Assembly: GCF_001422245.1 (NCBI RefSeq)
Contig: NZ_LMMM01000021.1
Coordinates: 294,747 to 358,746 of the forward strand
Reading direction: 5' to 3'
Source of the DNA: Rhizobium sp. Leaf262
GTDB lineage: Bacteria; Pseudomonadota; Alphaproteobacteria; Rhizobiales; Rhizobiaceae
Length of the DNA: 64,000 nt
Shown: piece by piece, positions 49,856-59,105 of the stretch
Layout of the letters: every line of letters begins with the position of its first letter
Position numbering within the stretch: position 1 is the stretch's first letter
Program-made: the position numbers and the translations under genes
Notes under the pieces: model-generated
Databases searched by the model: none
Told to the model about the DNA's origin: nothing
Seen by the model: the letters and a program-made list of their open reading frames with translations, nothing else

Positions 49856-50347
49856 TCAGCGCCTTCCATTCAAATCGAACTGGAACGACCCCGCCGGGTC
49901 GCTCGCTCTGTAACCGCTGGTCCTGCGGTCCTGTTTCCAGTCCGGCTGCGGTATGGTGTTTTCCTGCGAAAGGTAAGTCTCCGGCAGGTTGGAAAAATAC
50001 ATGTCTTCGGCGGTCGCCAGATCGGGCGCGGTGACGATGTCCTTCAGCGCCCATCCCTTCGCGACAAGATGTCGAACCACAATGTTGCGACCTTCGAATC
50101 CGGTTATCAGACCGACGCCGAGCGCAAACAGCGCGCCCGTTATCGCAAAGCCCTCAAGTCCCGAAAGCTGACTGGCCGCCACCTGGCAGATCACGATGCC
50201 GATGGCGACCCACCACAGGCGCTGAACGGCAAACCACGCCCAGGGAAACAGAAGCGCAAGCCAGGAAAAGCGATCGGCGATGAACCGCGTCGAGCGATGA
50301 TCGCGGCCGGGACCACCGGGGGCTTCCAGAACCAGATAAGATGTCAT
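49856..50347 (-). CDS. DUF2628 membrane protein inserted in the his operon
   Basis: 163 residues from ATG at 50347 (an in-frame start exists at 50362). [20 protein letters not shown], then [20 protein letters not shown] and [17 protein letters not shown], match DUF2628: an N-terminal soluble stretch, two or three membrane helices and a hydrophilic tail ([13 protein letters not shown]). No catalytic motif is visible and the function is unknown. It stands between hisB and hisH in the same strand and is probably co-transcribed with the histidine genes. Confidence 0.85.
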   Translation of the reverse strand: MTSYLVLEAPGGPGRDHRSTRFIADRFSWLALLFPWAWFAVQRLWWVAIGIVICQVAASQLSGLEGFAITGALFALGVGLITGFEGRNIVVRHLVAKGWALKDIVTAPDLATAEDMYFSNLPETYLSQENTIPQPDWKQDRRTSGYRASDPAGSFQFDLNGRR

Positions 50348-50421
50348 CGGCTTTCCTGACAACGGTCACGGCGGCGGGTCAAGACCAATCGGCTCACTAC
50401 CACCATGACGTTTCATCTAGC

Positions 50422-51018
50422 TCAGGCCAGCATGCCCTTTGTCGAGGGAACGCGATCTGCCTGACGTGGATCGATTTCGGTTGCCGTGCGCAGCACGCGG
50501 GCAACCGCCTTGAAGCAGGTTTCGGCAATATGGTGGTTGTTGGCACCATAATGGTTGAGAATATGCAGCGTTATACCGGCATTCTGGGAAAGTGCCTGAA
50601 AGAATTCGCGCACCAGTTCGGTGTCGAAAGTACCGATCTTGGGCGCTGAGAACGCAACGTTCCAGACCAGAAACGGGCGACCGGAAATATCGACGGCGGC
50701 CTTGGTCATGGTTTCGTCCATGGCAAGATCGAGCGAGCCATAACGGGTGATGCCGCGACGGTCGCCCAGCGCCTTGGAAATGGCCTGACCGATGGCAATG
50801 CCGGTATCTTCGACGGTGTGGTGATCATCGATATGCAGGTCACCCTTCACATCGATTTCCATGTCGATCAGCGAATGGCGGCTGAGCTGGTCGAGCATAT
50901 GATCGAAGAAGCCCACACCGGTGGAAATTTTCGACTTGCCCGTCCCGTCGATGTCGACGCGCACCGATACACTGGTTTCGTTCGTCTTGCGGGAAATCTC
51001 GGCTCTACGCTCTGCCAT
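50422..51018 (-). CDS. hisB: Imidazoleglycerol-phosphate dehydratase HisB
   Basis: 198 residues from ATG at 51018. HisB dehydrates IGP to imidazole-acetol phosphate. The manganese-binding repeats are visible: [40 protein letters not shown] and [20 protein letters not shown]. Single-domain form, without the phosphatase of E. coli HisB. It is the first gene of the his cluster here and diverges from hslV across 198 bases. Confidence 0.98.
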   Translation of the reverse strand: MAERRAEISRKTNETSVSVRVDIDGTGKSKISTGVGFFDHMLDQLSRHSLIDMEIDVKGDLHIDDHHTVEDTGIAIGQAISKALGDRRGITRYGSLDLAMDETMTKAAVDISGRPFLVWNVAFSAPKIGTFDTELVREFFQALSQNAGITLHILNHYGANNHHIAETCFKAVARVLRTATEIDPRQADRVPSTKGMLA

Positions 51019-51125
51019 CTGGCTGCTCCGTATCAATATGGGCGTTCCTTATCAGCACAGCTTGCAAATATCCAGCCATTACATCGTCTTGCCGCGTTGC
51101 ACCCGGCCTGCGTCGGCTCGTTCAT

Positions 51126-51153
51126 TTGCAATCGCAAAAACCGGACTTACATA
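51126..51153 (+). promoter_or_regulatory. Candidate hslVU promoter
   Basis: TTGCAA (51126-51131) and TACATA (51148-51153), spaced 16 bases, precede hslV by about 63 bases. A heat-shock (RpoH) form with CTTG could not be aligned convincingly. Confidence 0.3.
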
Positions 51154-51216
51154 AACTTCGAAATGGATCGCAGGGGCGGTCCCGCAAACGCCCTTTCAAG
51201 GGCAAACAGGTGTTTG

Positions 51217-51744
51217 ATGACAACGATTATTACTGTGAGAAAGGCCGGCAAGGTGGTCATGGCCGGTGACGGTCAGGTCAGCCTTGGCCAGACCGTGATG
51301 AAGGGCAATGCCCGCAAGGTGCGCCGCATCGGCAAGGGCGGCGAAGTGATCGCCGGATTTGCCGGTGCGACCGCCGACGCCTTTACATTGCTCGACCGTC
51401 TGGAAAAGAAGCTGGAGCAATATCCCGGCCAGCTGATGCGCGCCGCCGTCGAGCTCGCCAAGGACTGGCGCACCGACAAATATCTGCGCAATCTCGAAGC
51501 CATGATGCTGGTTGCCGACAAGTCGATCACGCTGGCGATTACCGGTAATGGTGATGTTCTCGAGCCCGAACATGGCGCCATCGCCATCGGCTCTGGTGGC
51601 AATTACGCCTTTGCTGCCGCCCGCGCACTGATGGATTCGGAAAAGTCTGCTGAAGAGGTCGCGCGTCAGGCGCTCGATATCGCTGCCGATATCTGCGTCT
51701 ACACCAACCATAATCTCGTGATTGAAACGCTCGACGCAGAGTAA
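51217..51744 (+). CDS. hslV: ATP-dependent protease subunit HslV (ClpQ)
   Basis: 175 residues. HslV is the proteasome-like peptidase of the HslVU complex. The ATG at 51217 gives [21 protein letters not shown], whose second residue is the catalytic threonine exposed after removal of Met, supporting this start over the longer frame. [49 protein letters not shown] and [17 protein letters not shown] are conserved. hslU follows 78 bases later. Confidence 0.98.
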   Translation: MTTIITVRKAGKVVMAGDGQVSLGQTVMKGNARKVRRIGKGGEVIAGFAGATADAFTLLDRLEKKLEQYPGQLMRAAVELAKDWRTDKYLRNLEAMMLVADKSITLAITGNGDVLEPEHGAIAIGSGGNYAFAAARALMDSEKSAEEVARQALDIAADICVYTNHNLVIETLDAE

Positions 51745-51822
51745 GCTGCGCCTTTGAAACTGATGGGTTCCGTGGGCCGGGCCAAGGCGGCTGGCCGCAA
51801 CGGAAACGCCGAAAGGAATGAA

Positions 51823-53133
51823 ATGACGACTTTTTCTCCCCGCGAGATTGTCTCGGAACTGGACCGTCACATCATCGGCCAGCATGATGCCAAGCGTGCC
51901 GTGGCGATTGCGCTGCGCAACCGCTGGCGTCGCCAGCAGCTGGATGACAGCCTGCGCGACGAGGTCATGCCGAAAAACATCCTGATGATCGGGCCGACCG
52001 GTGTCGGCAAGACCGAAATTTCCCGCCGTTTGGCCAAGCTCGCCGGTGCGCCCTTCATCAAGGTCGAAGCGACCAAATTCACCGAAGTCGGTTATGTCGG
52101 TCGCGATGTCGAACAGATCATTCGTGACCTCGTGGAAATCGGCATCGGCCTCATCCGTGAAAAGAAGCGGATCGAGGTACAGGCCAAAGCCCATGCCAGT
52201 GCCGAAGAGCGCGTGCTGGATGCATTGGTCGGCTCCACCTCTTCGCCCGCCACGCGCGACAGCTTCCGCAAGAAGCTGCGGGATGGCGAGTTGGATAAGA
52301 AGGAAATCGATATCGAAGTGGCCGATACCGGCTCCGGCATGCCCGGCTTTGATATTCCCGGCATGCCGCCGGGTGCCAATATCGGTGTCCTCAATCTCTC
52401 CGACATGTTCGGCAAGGCCATGGGCGGGCGCACCAAGAAGGTTCGTACGACCGTCGAGAAGTCCTATGCCGATTTGATTCGCGATGAATCCGACAAGCTG
52501 CTGGACAATGAGCTGATCCAGCGCGAAGCGGTGAAATCGGTGGAAAATGACGGCATCGTCTTTCTGGACGAAATCGACAAGATTGCCGCGCGTGATGGCG
52601 GCATGGGTGCTGGTGTGTCCCGCGAAGGCGTGCAGCGCGATCTGCTGCCGCTGGTGGAAGGCACGACGGTTTCCACCAAATATGGTCCAGTCAAGACCGA
52701 CCATATTCTCTTCATCGCGTCAGGCGCGTTCCATGTCTCGAAGCCATCCGATCTTCTCCCGGAACTTCAGGGCCGTCTGCCGATCCGTGTCGAACTCAAG
52801 CCGCTGACAAAGGAAGACTTCCGCCGTATCCTGACGGAAACGGAAGCAAGCCTCATCCGCCAGTACATCGCGCTGATGGCGACGGAAGAGCTGAGCCTCG
52901 AATTCACCGATGACGCCATCGACGCTCTGGCCGATGTCGCGGTGCATCTGAACGCCTCCGTCGAGAATATCGGCGCGCGTCGTTTGCAAACGGTGATGGA
53001 GCGTGTGCTGGACGAGATTTCCTTCAACGCCCCGGATCGCGGCGGCTCGGCGGTGAAGATCGATCAGGACTATGTGAAGGAACATGTCGGCGATATCGCT
53101 GCCGATACGGACCTGTCGCGTTACATTCTCTAA
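51823..53133 (+). CDS. hslU: ATP-dependent protease ATPase subunit HslU (ClpY)
   Basis: 436 residues from ATG at 51823, preceded by AAAGGA. HslU unfolds substrates and threads them into Hsl[22 protein letters not shown]-loop [40 protein letters not shown], the long inserted I-domain, Walker [13 protein letters not shown] and the C-terminal [16 protein letters not shown] are all there, and it ends in the RYIL tail that docks in HslV. A strong terminator follows. Confidence 0.99.
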   Translation: MTTFSPREIVSELDRHIIGQHDAKRAVAIALRNRWRRQQLDDSLRDEVMPKNILMIGPTGVGKTEISRRLAKLAGAPFIKVEATKFTEVGYVGRDVEQIIRDLVEIGIGLIREKKRIEVQAKAHASAEERVLDALVGSTSSPATRDSFRKKLRDGELDKKEIDIEVADTGSGMPGFDIPGMPPGANIGVLNLSDMFGKAMGGRTKKVRTTVEKSYADLIRDESDKLLDNELIQREAVKSVENDGIVFLDEIDKIAARDGGMGAGVSREGVQRDLLPLVEGTTVSTKYGPVKTDHILFIASGAFHVSKPSDLLPELQGRLPIRVELKPLTKEDFRRILTETEASLIRQYIALMATEELSLEFTDDAIDALADVAVHLNASVENIGARRLQTVMERVLDEISFNAPDRGGSAVKIDQDYVKEHVGDIAADTDLSRYIL

Positions 53134-53142
53134 AATAGTGTG

Positions 53143-53175
53143 GAGTGCGGCAAATCTTGCCGCACTCTTATTTTA
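53143..53175 (+). terminator. Rho-independent terminator after hslU
   Basis: GAGTGCGGCAA pairs with TTGCCGCACTC around loop ATC, an 11-pair stem followed by TTATTTTAC. Confidence 0.88.
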
Positions 53176-53248
53176 CTTGCCTTCTCTCGACATCTGGCCA
53201 CGCTTTTCGCTAATGAAAGCGTTAACGTCTCCCAAGAGGAATTGTCCG

Positions 53249-54235
53249 GTGTCCCACCGGCTGAGAAAAAGGCATCCGCTCGTGCGTAAAACTCTTCTGG
53301 CATTGGCCGCCATCATGGTCTTTAGCGCTGTCTCGCAATCTTTCGCGGAAGCCGCAACCGTGGTGCCGCCCGGCAACCGCAATGCCGAGCAGCCAGGCGT
53401 GCCCGGCGCGTCTGCCCGTCGCACCAAAGGGTCCAACTCCACCTTCGACCGGAAATACCAGAAAGTGTTCGATCTGCTGTCCAGCGACAAGCAGCTGATT
53501 GCCAAGATTAAATCGACGGCAAGCCGGTATGGCATCGATCCCATCCACATGGTTGGTGCGATTGTGGGCGAGCACACCTATAATGTGGACGCCTATGACC
53601 GGCTGCAATCCTATTACGTCAAAGCCGCATCCTATGCCGGAAACAGTTTCCGTTTCGGCTACAAGGACGAAAGCATTGCGCAGTTTCTGACCCATTCCCA
53701 ATTTGCCAAATGCCAGTCGAAACGCGATTCCGCCAGCCTTTGGACCTGCCGGGAAGATGTCTGGGACGATAGTTTCCGCGGCAAGAAAGTCGATGGCGTC
53801 AGCTATCCCGACAATCGTTTCAGCGCCGTGTTCTTCCAGCCCTTCTATGCAGGCCAGACCTTTGGCCTTGGCCAGATCAACCCGCTGACGGCACTGATGC
53901 TGTCGGACATGGTTGCGCGCGTCTCCGGTTATGAAAAGCTGGACGAGAATGATGCGGCGGCGGTCTATACCGCGATCATGGATCCGGATCATTCGCTGGC
54001 TTACATGGCGGCCGCCATTCGCAAATCCATCGATGATTACAAATCGATCGCCGATATGGATATTTCAAAGAATCCCGGCCTGACCTCCACGCTCTATAAT
54101 CTCGGTGGCTCGCAGCAGCGCGCCGCCGTTCTCGCCCAGAAGAACCGCCAGAGCGGATCGACTGTCTGGCCGGAAGAGAATTATTACGGCTGGCTGGTCA
54201 ACGACAAGCTGCCGGAACTTCAAAAACTGCTCTAA
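53249..54235 (+). CDS. DUF1402 family exported protein, possible lysozyme-like fold
   Basis: 328 residues from GTG at 53249, with AGAGGA 8 bases upstream. The N-terminus is a signal peptide (VRKTLLALAAIMVFSAVSQS then FAEA). The mature part carries IDPIHMVGAIVGEHTYNVD, then GQTFGLGQINPLTALMLSDM, and late NPGLTSTLYNLGGSQQ. The order of a glutamate after a helix (E108), a G-x-G-Q-I-N-P segment (Q209) and Y-N-x-G (Y283, N284) resembles soluble lytic transglycosylases, although the family is listed as DUF1402 without known function. Two cysteines (CQSKRDSASLWTC) could form a disulphide. It stands alone between hslU and glcB. Confidence 0.8.
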   Translation: MSHRLRKRHPLVRKTLLALAAIMVFSAVSQSFAEAATVVPPGNRNAEQPGVPGASARRTKGSNSTFDRKYQKVFDLLSSDKQLIAKIKSTASRYGIDPIHMVGAIVGEHTYNVDAYDRLQSYYVKAASYAGNSFRFGYKDESIAQFLTHSQFAKCQSKRDSASLWTCREDVWDDSFRGKKVDGVSYPDNRFSAVFFQPFYAGQTFGLGQINPLTALMLSDMVARVSGYEKLDENDAAAVYTAIMDPDHSLAYMAAAIRKSIDDYKSIADMDISKNPGLTSTLYNLGGSQQRAAVLAQKNRQSGSTVWPEENYYGWLVNDKLPELQKLL

Positions 54236-54362
54236 CATTTGGAACAGGTCTTCTCGATTGTTTCCAAAAAAGAAAAAAACTTAGGCAACCGCTTGCGATT
54301 GACGAGATGGGCTCTCAGCGTCCACTCTTGGCGGTAAGGATGCCGACAAGGGAGATACCAAG

Positions 54363-56519
54363 GTGAGCCGCATTGAACAGCACGGTCTTTCGATTGATGA
54401 AACGCTTTATCATTTCCTGAAAGACGAGGTCCTGCCGGAAACCGGCGTGGAGGCGCAGGCGTTCTTCGCAGGCTTTTCTCAGATCGTTCACGACCTTTCT
54501 CCGAAAAACCGGGAACTGCTGCAAAAGCGCGATGTGTTTCAGGAACAGTTGGACGCGTGGTATCGCGGCAACGGCACACCCGCCGATCTTGCCGTCTATG
54601 AGGCCTTCCTGCGTGATATCGGCTATCTCTTGCCGGAAGGCGAGGCCTTCAAGGTCAACACGCAAAACGTCGATCCGGAAATTGCACTCCTTGCAGGCCC
54701 GCAGCTTGTTGTACCGGTCATGAATGCCCGTTATGCGCTGAACGCCGCCAATGCCCGCTGGGGTTCGCTCTACGACGCGCTCTACGGCACCGATGCGATC
54801 TCGGAAGAGGATGGTGCTGAGAAGGGCAAGGGCTACAATCCCAAGCGTGGTGCAAAGGTTATCGCATGGGCGCGGGAGTTTCTCGATCGCTCCGCACCTT
54901 TGGCGAATGGAAGCTGGGCTGATGTCTCGGGTTTCAAGATCGTCGATGGCGTGCTGGAAGTCGGTTCGGACCGCCTGGCCGATGCCGCGCAGTTCGCCGG
55001 CTATGAAGGCAAGGCATCCGCACCGTCTTCGATTCTGCTGAGCAAGAACGGCCTCCATGTCGAAATCGTTATCGATAGATCGACCGATATCGGCGCAGGC
55101 GATGCGGCAGGCATTTCCGATGTCATCCTCGAATCGGCCCTGACGACGATCATGGATTGCGAGGATTCCGTCGCGGCTGTGGATGCTGACGATAAGGTCG
55201 TTGCTTACCGCAACTGGCTCGGCCTGATGCGCGGCGATCTGACGGAAGAGGTTGCCAAGGGCGGCAAAACCTTCACGAGACGCCTGAATGCAGACCGCAA
55301 TTACACCGCCCCTGATGGTTCCGCGCTCACGCTTCCAGGGCGCTCGTTGATGCTGGTCCGCAATGTCGGCCACCTCATGACCAATCCGGCAATTCTCGAC
55401 CGCGATGGTCGTGAGATTCCCGAGGGCATCATGGATGCGATCGTGACGGGCCTGATCGCGCTTTACGATGTCGGTCCCAATGGTCGCCGCCAGAATTCGC
55501 GCGCCGGTTCTATGTATGTCGTGAAGCCGAAGATGCATGGGCCCGACGAAGTGGCCTTTGCATCTGAGATTTTCGGTCGCGTCGAAAAGCTGATCGGCAT
55601 GGCACCCAACACGATCAAGATGGGTATCATGGACGAGGAGCGCCGCACGACCATCAACCTCAAGGAATGCATTCGCGCCGCCAAGGATCGTGTGGTCTTC
55701 ATCAATACCGGCTTCCTTGATCGCACCGGCGATGAAATCCACACATCGATGGAAGCAGGCCCGATGATTCGCAAGGGCGACATGAAGCAGGCTTCCTGGA
55801 TCGCGGCGTACGAAAACTGGAATGTCGATATCGGTCTGGAGTGCGGCCTGTCCGGCCATGCCCAGATCGGCAAGGGCATGTGGGCCATGCCGGATCTGAT
55901 GGCGGCGATGCTGGAGCAGAAGATCGCCCACCCGAAAGCCGGTGCCAACACCGCCTGGGTTCCGTCACCCACAGCCGCCACGCTTCACGCCACGCATTAT
56001 CACAGCGTCGATGTCGCATCGGTTCAGAGCGGGCTGAAGACACGCGAACGCGCCAAACTCTCGGATATCCTCTCCGTACCGGTCGCGGTTCGCCCCAACT
56101 GGAGCGCCGAGGACATCCAGCGCGAGTTGGACAACAATGCACAGGGCATTCTGGGCTATGTCGTACGCTGGGTCGATCAGGGCGTCGGCTGCTCGAAAGT
56201 GCCTGACATCAACAATATCGGCCTGATGGAAGACCGTGCAACGTTGCGCATCTCCGCCCAGCATATGGCGAACTGGCTGCGCCACGGCGTGGTTTCTCGG
56301 GACCAGATTATCGAAACGATGAAGCGCATGGCAGCCGTCGTGGATGGCCAGAATGAAGGCGATGCCGCCTACATGCCCATGGCCGGAAACTTCGAAAACT
56401 CAATCGCCTTCCAGGCCGCCGTCGAACTGGTGCTCGAGGGCAGGGTGCAGCCCAACGGTTACACCGAACCAGTCCTCCACCGCCGTCGTCTGGAGCTGAA
56501 GGCGAAGCAAGTCGGCTGA
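54363..56519 (+). CDS. glcB: Malate synthase G
   Basis: 718 residues from GTG with AAGGGAG upstream. Malate synthase G condenses glyoxylate and acetyl-CoA to malate in the glyoxylate route. It opens [59 protein letters not shown] with catalytic acidic residues, [38 protein letters not shown] and [20 protein letters not shown] are diagnostic of the G isoform. No isocitrate lyase gene is nearby. A hairpin terminator follows. Confidence 0.98.
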   Translation: MSRIEQHGLSIDETLYHFLKDEVLPETGVEAQAFFAGFSQIVHDLSPKNRELLQKRDVFQEQLDAWYRGNGTPADLAVYEAFLRDIGYLLPEGEAFKVNTQNVDPEIALLAGPQLVVPVMNARYALNAANARWGSLYDALYGTDAISEEDGAEKGKGYNPKRGAKVIAWAREFLDRSAPLANGSWADVSGFKIVDGVLEVGSDRLADAAQFAGYEGKASAPSSILLSKNGLHVEIVIDRSTDIGAGDAAGISDVILESALTTIMDCEDSVAAVDADDKVVAYRNWLGLMRGDLTEEVAKGGKTFTRRLNADRNYTAPDGSALTLPGRSLMLVRNVGHLMTNPAILDRDGREIPEGIMDAIVTGLIALYDVGPNGRRQNSRAGSMYVVKPKMHGPDEVAFASEIFGRVEKLIGMAPNTIKMGIMDEERRTTINLKECIRAAKDRVVFINTGFLDRTGDEIHTSMEAGPMIRKGDMKQASWIAAYENWNVDIGLECGLSGHAQIGKGMWAMPDLMAAMLEQKIAHPKAGANTAWVPSPTAATLHATHYHSVDVASVQSGLKTRERAKLSDILSVPVAVRPNWSAEDIQRELDNNAQGILGYVVRWVDQGVGCSKVPDINNIGLMEDRATLRISAQHMANWLRHGVVSRDQIIETMKRMAAVVDGQNEGDAAYMPMAGNFENSIAFQAAVELVLEGRVQPNGYTEPVLHRRRLELKAKQVG

Positions 56520-56564
56520 TTGTCACGGAAGGGCTGGAAGGGCTGCTCTGGAAAAGCCAACAAA

Positions 56565-56592
56565 AAAGCCTCGCCGGTTCAGGCGAGGCTTT
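56565..56592. terminator. Bidirectional terminator after glcB
   Basis: AAAGCCTCGCC pairs with GGCGAGGCTTT around a 6-base loop, with an A-run on the left and a T-rich right arm. It lies between the convergent glcB and the small secreted protein gene. Confidence 0.85.
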
Positions 56593-56611
56593 CCGATATA
56601 AGGCGATGAAG

Positions 56612-56932
56612 TTACCGCTTCACAAGTGTCGCCGTCGCGGTGCCGTTTCCTTTGTAGTGGCCGCTTGCATCTCCATTCTTCAGTTTCGTCAACGTGATCG
56701 AGTAACCGGAACCGAAGGAAATCTTGTTGCCGGAGACTTTGGTCGCGCCAATGGATTGTGAGTTTCCATTGAAATAATAGGCGACGACCTTGTTGTCCTT
56801 GATCCTGATCGAGGCAGACGACTTACCGCCCCATCGCCCGACCCAATTCCCGTCCCAAGATCCATCGGCTGCCAGAAGTGACGTTGGCGCAAGCACCAGT
56901 GCCGCGAGAAAAAAAGTCTTTATTAGTTTCAT
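56612..56932 (-). CDS. Small secreted hypothetical protein
   Basis: 106 residues from ATG at 56932, preceded by GGGGA. The signal peptide is KLIKTFFLAALVLAPTSLLA, cut probably after LLA. The mature part, about 85 residues, begins DGSWDGNWVGRWGGKSSASI and is rich in Gly, Ser, Thr and Asn with alternating hydrophobic strands, suggesting a small beta-barrel. It has no cysteine. I do not recognise a named family. It stands between glcB and an L,D-transpeptidase gene on the same strand as the latter. Confidence 0.65.
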   Translation of the reverse strand: MKLIKTFFLAALVLAPTSLLAADGSWDGNWVGRWGGKSSASIRIKDNKVVAYYFNGNSQSIGATKVSGNKISFGSGYSITLTKLKNGDASGHYKGNGTATATLVKR

Positions 56933-57028
56933 GTTCAAATCCCCTACGCGTTTCGCAAAGAGATCGTCTCAAACAAGGGTTGGGTGCGCATCACCCATTA
57001 GGGGGATGATCCGGCAGTTTTTCGAAAC

Positions 57029-57066
57029 AAAAAAAGCCGCCGGGACAGTCCACGGCGGCTTTTTTT
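57029..57066 (-). terminator. Terminator after the L,D-transpeptidase gene
   Basis: AAAAAAGCCGCCG pairs with CGGCGGCTTTTTT around a 10-base loop. It is 20 bases past the stop codon of the minus-strand gene, with a T-run on that strand. Confidence 0.85.
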
Positions 57067-57084
57067 GATTATGGCTAGGTGATC

Positions 57085-57768
57085 TTACTGGATCACGATG
57101 ACCTTGGAGCTGCGGCCTGGGCGGATGCGGCTGTAGAGGTCAATGACGTCCTGGTTGATCATGCGGATGCAGCCAGACGAAGCGGCTGTGCCGATGGAGG
57201 CCCATTCAGGCGAACCATGGATACGGAACAGGGTATCCTGACCCTTGTCGTTGAACAGATACATGGCGCGTGCACCCAACGGGTTGGTGAGGCCTGGGCC
57301 CATACCGTTCTCGACGTAACGGGCAACGTCGGGCTTGCGGGCTGCCATTTCTTTTGGCGGATGCCACATCGGCCATTCCTGCTTCCATGCAACGTAAGCT
57401 TCACCGGCCCACGCAAAGCCCTGCTTGCCGACGCCGATGCCGTAACGCACAGCCTTGCCGCTTGGCAGGATGTAATAAAGGAAGCGCTCGCGCGTGTTGA
57501 CGATGACGGTGCCTGGCTTCTCCGGCGTCTCGTAGCTTACGATCTGGCGGTGGAAGCGCTTGTCCACGCGGTTGATCGGGATTGCTGGCAGGGCGTAACC
57601 CGCATCGGTCGTTGCGCCATAGACTTCGTCGCCGAAAATCTGAGTCGTTTCAACATAGGCAGGGGCGGCGGCGGTAGCAGGCGTCGTCGGGGTCGATGTC
57701 GAGGCGCAACCGCCCAAAGCAAGGACCGACGACAGACCGAAGGCAGTCAAAAAAGTGCGAAGGCGCAT
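57085..57768 (-). CDS. L,D-transpeptidase (YkuD domain) lipoprotein
   Basis: 227 residues. YkuD enzymes form 3-3 cross-links in peptidoglycan or attach lipoproteins to it. The N-terminus is a lipoprotein signal with lipobox LALGGC (Cys21). The YkuD domain starts near TVIVNTRERFLYYILPSGKA. Catalytic HGSPEWASIGTAASSGCIRM contains the histidine and cysteine of the family, and VIDLYSRIRPGRSSKVIVI ends the protein. GMGPGLTNPLGARAMYL is typical. Many rhizobia, which grow by polar insertion, have several such genes; the specific role is not predictable. Confidence 0.93.
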   Translation of the reverse strand: MRLRTFLTAFGLSSVLALGGCASTSTPTTPATAAAPAYVETTQIFGDEVYGATTDAGYALPAIPINRVDKRFHRQIVSYETPEKPGTVIVNTRERFLYYILPSGKAVRYGIGVGKQGFAWAGEAYVAWKQEWPMWHPPKEMAARKPDVARYVENGMGPGLTNPLGARAMYLFNDKGQDTLFRIHGSPEWASIGTAASSGCIRMINQDVIDLYSRIRPGRSSKVIVIQ

Positions 57769-57952
57769 AGTGTTCTCGCGGGAAATATCGCCATTTCAGG
57801 CGATGCATGATGCTCTATTGAATAGATGGGTTATTTTCGATTAATCTTGTGTTGGCAAGCCGTTGCATCGCAGCAAGAGAATACGGCGCACGAAATTGCG
57901 GCCGGATGGCCTTTTTGCAACATGAGCGGGCGCCTTCGCCCCGGATTTATCC

Positions 57953-58438
57953 ATGACTATTCTTTCGATCGTCAATAACAATCCGTTAATCGACGGACGC
58001 CAATCTGAAAACGCCATGCTGGTGCGTCGCGGTGTTCAGATCCTGTTGAACGAAATGCGTCATTCGGTGCTGCCAGAACTACCGCTTTCCAGCGGCAGAC
58101 GGGCGGATCTGATCAGCCTGTCGGTCAAGGGCGAGATATGGATCATAGAAATCAAATCTTCCATCGAGGACTTTCGCGTGGACCGCAAATGGCCAGATTA
58201 TCGCCAGCATTGCGACCGCCTGTTCTTCGCCACCCATAACGGTGTGCCGCTCTATATTTTCCCCGAAGACTGCGGATTGTTCGTATCCGATGGCTATGGC
58301 GCGCATATGCTGCGCGAAGCGCCTGAACATAAATTGCCACCAGCGACCCGCAAATCGCTGATGCTCGATTTCTCCCGCACCGCCGCCCGGCGTCTGTTGA
58401 TGGCCGAATGGTCGACGGGCAAGGATTATTCCGACTGA
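57953..58438 (+). CDS. mmcB: MmcB family DNA repair protein
   Basis: 161 residues. The family was named for a mitomycin C survival gene in Caulobacter. ENAMLVRRGVQILLNEMRHS, RRADLISLSVKGEIWIIEIK with D and E-x-K of a PD-(D/E)xK-type nuclease fold (about residues 50-70), DFRVDRKWPDYRQHCDRLFF and IFPEDCGLFVSDGYG match it. A nuclease activity is inferred from the motif. It diverges from the L,D-transpeptidase gene over 184 bases and its stop is 3 bases from that of actR, so the two converge almost without a gap. Confidence 0.88.
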   Translation: MTILSIVNNNPLIDGRQSENAMLVRRGVQILLNEMRHSVLPELPLSSGRRADLISLSVKGEIWIIEIKSSIEDFRVDRKWPDYRQHCDRLFFATHNGVPLYIFPEDCGLFVSDGYGAHMLREAPEHKLPPATRKSLMLDFSRTAARRLLMAEWSTGKDYSD

Positions 58439-58441
58439 CGA

Positions 58442-59032
58442 TTACTTCGGCGCGCGCTTTGCCAGAATGCGCTGCAAGGTGCGCCGGTGCATGTTAAGGC
58501 GGCGTGCCGTTTCGGAAACATTACGCTCGCACATTTCATACACGCGCTGAATGTGCTCCCACCGCACCCGGTCTGCCGACATCGGGTTTTCCGGCAGGTC
58601 CATCTTGTCACCTTCGCGCTGGGTGAGAGCATTGAAAACGTCATCCGCGTCCGCAGGCTTGGCCAGATAATCCAGCGCACCCAGCTTCACCGCCGTCACC
58701 GCAGTGGCGATGTTGCCATATCCGGTCAAAACTACGATCTGCGTGTCGTCGCGATGCTGGCGGATCGCTTCGATCACTTCGAGGCCGTTGCCGTCACCCA
58801 GCCGCAAATCCACCACGGCATATTTGGGCGGTGCCAGCTTGGACTTGGCAATGCCTTCGCTCACGGATTCAGCGGTTTCGACGGTAAAGCCACGCGTTTC
58901 CATGGCGCGCGCCAAACGGCGCAGAAACGGGCCATCGTCATCGACGATCAAAAGCGAAGGGTCTGGGCCGATAGGGTTCGCCTGTTCCGGGCTTGCCGCT
59001 TCCGCTTCATTGATGTGCTGTTCTTCACTCAT
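58442..59032 (-). CDS. actR: Response regulator ActR (RegA/PrrA family)
   Basis: 196 residues from ATG at 59032. Receiver domain LLIVDDDGPFLRRLARAMET has the acidic residues, VVDLRLGDGNGLEVI the phospho-aspartate, and DYLAKPADADDV the lysine. The C-terminal Fis-type HTH is ERNVSETARRLNMHRRTLQR, typical of RegA. ActR/RegA controls respiration, carbon and nitrogen fixation genes under low oxygen and acid tolerance in rhizobia. The frame extends to 59173, but the acidic leader MSEEQHINEAEAA follows a better context. actS is 73 bases upstream. Confidence 0.94.
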   Translation of the reverse strand: MSEEQHINEAEAASPEQANPIGPDPSLLIVDDDGPFLRRLARAMETRGFTVETAESVSEGIAKSKLAPPKYAVVDLRLGDGNGLEVIEAIRQHRDDTQIVVLTGYGNIATAVTAVKLGALDYLAKPADADDVFNALTQREGDKMDLPENPMSADRVRWEHIQRVYEMCERNVSETARRLNMHRRTLQRILAKRAPK

Positions 59033-59105
59033 GCCTGATCTCCCGGCCACTGCCTCACATATATAGGTATCGGCCTGTATTGCCGCCAGCCGCGCGCCTA
59101 CGACG

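Noticed and set aside
51062-51085. RpoH (heat-shock) promoter with CTTG before hslV
   Set aside because: CTTG is present at 51062 but no matching -10 element occurs at the right distance; a sigma70-like pair further down is listed instead.
54315-55931. 538-codon minus-strand frame opposite glcB
   Set aside because: Shadow of malate synthase G; no ribosome-binding site or family match seen.
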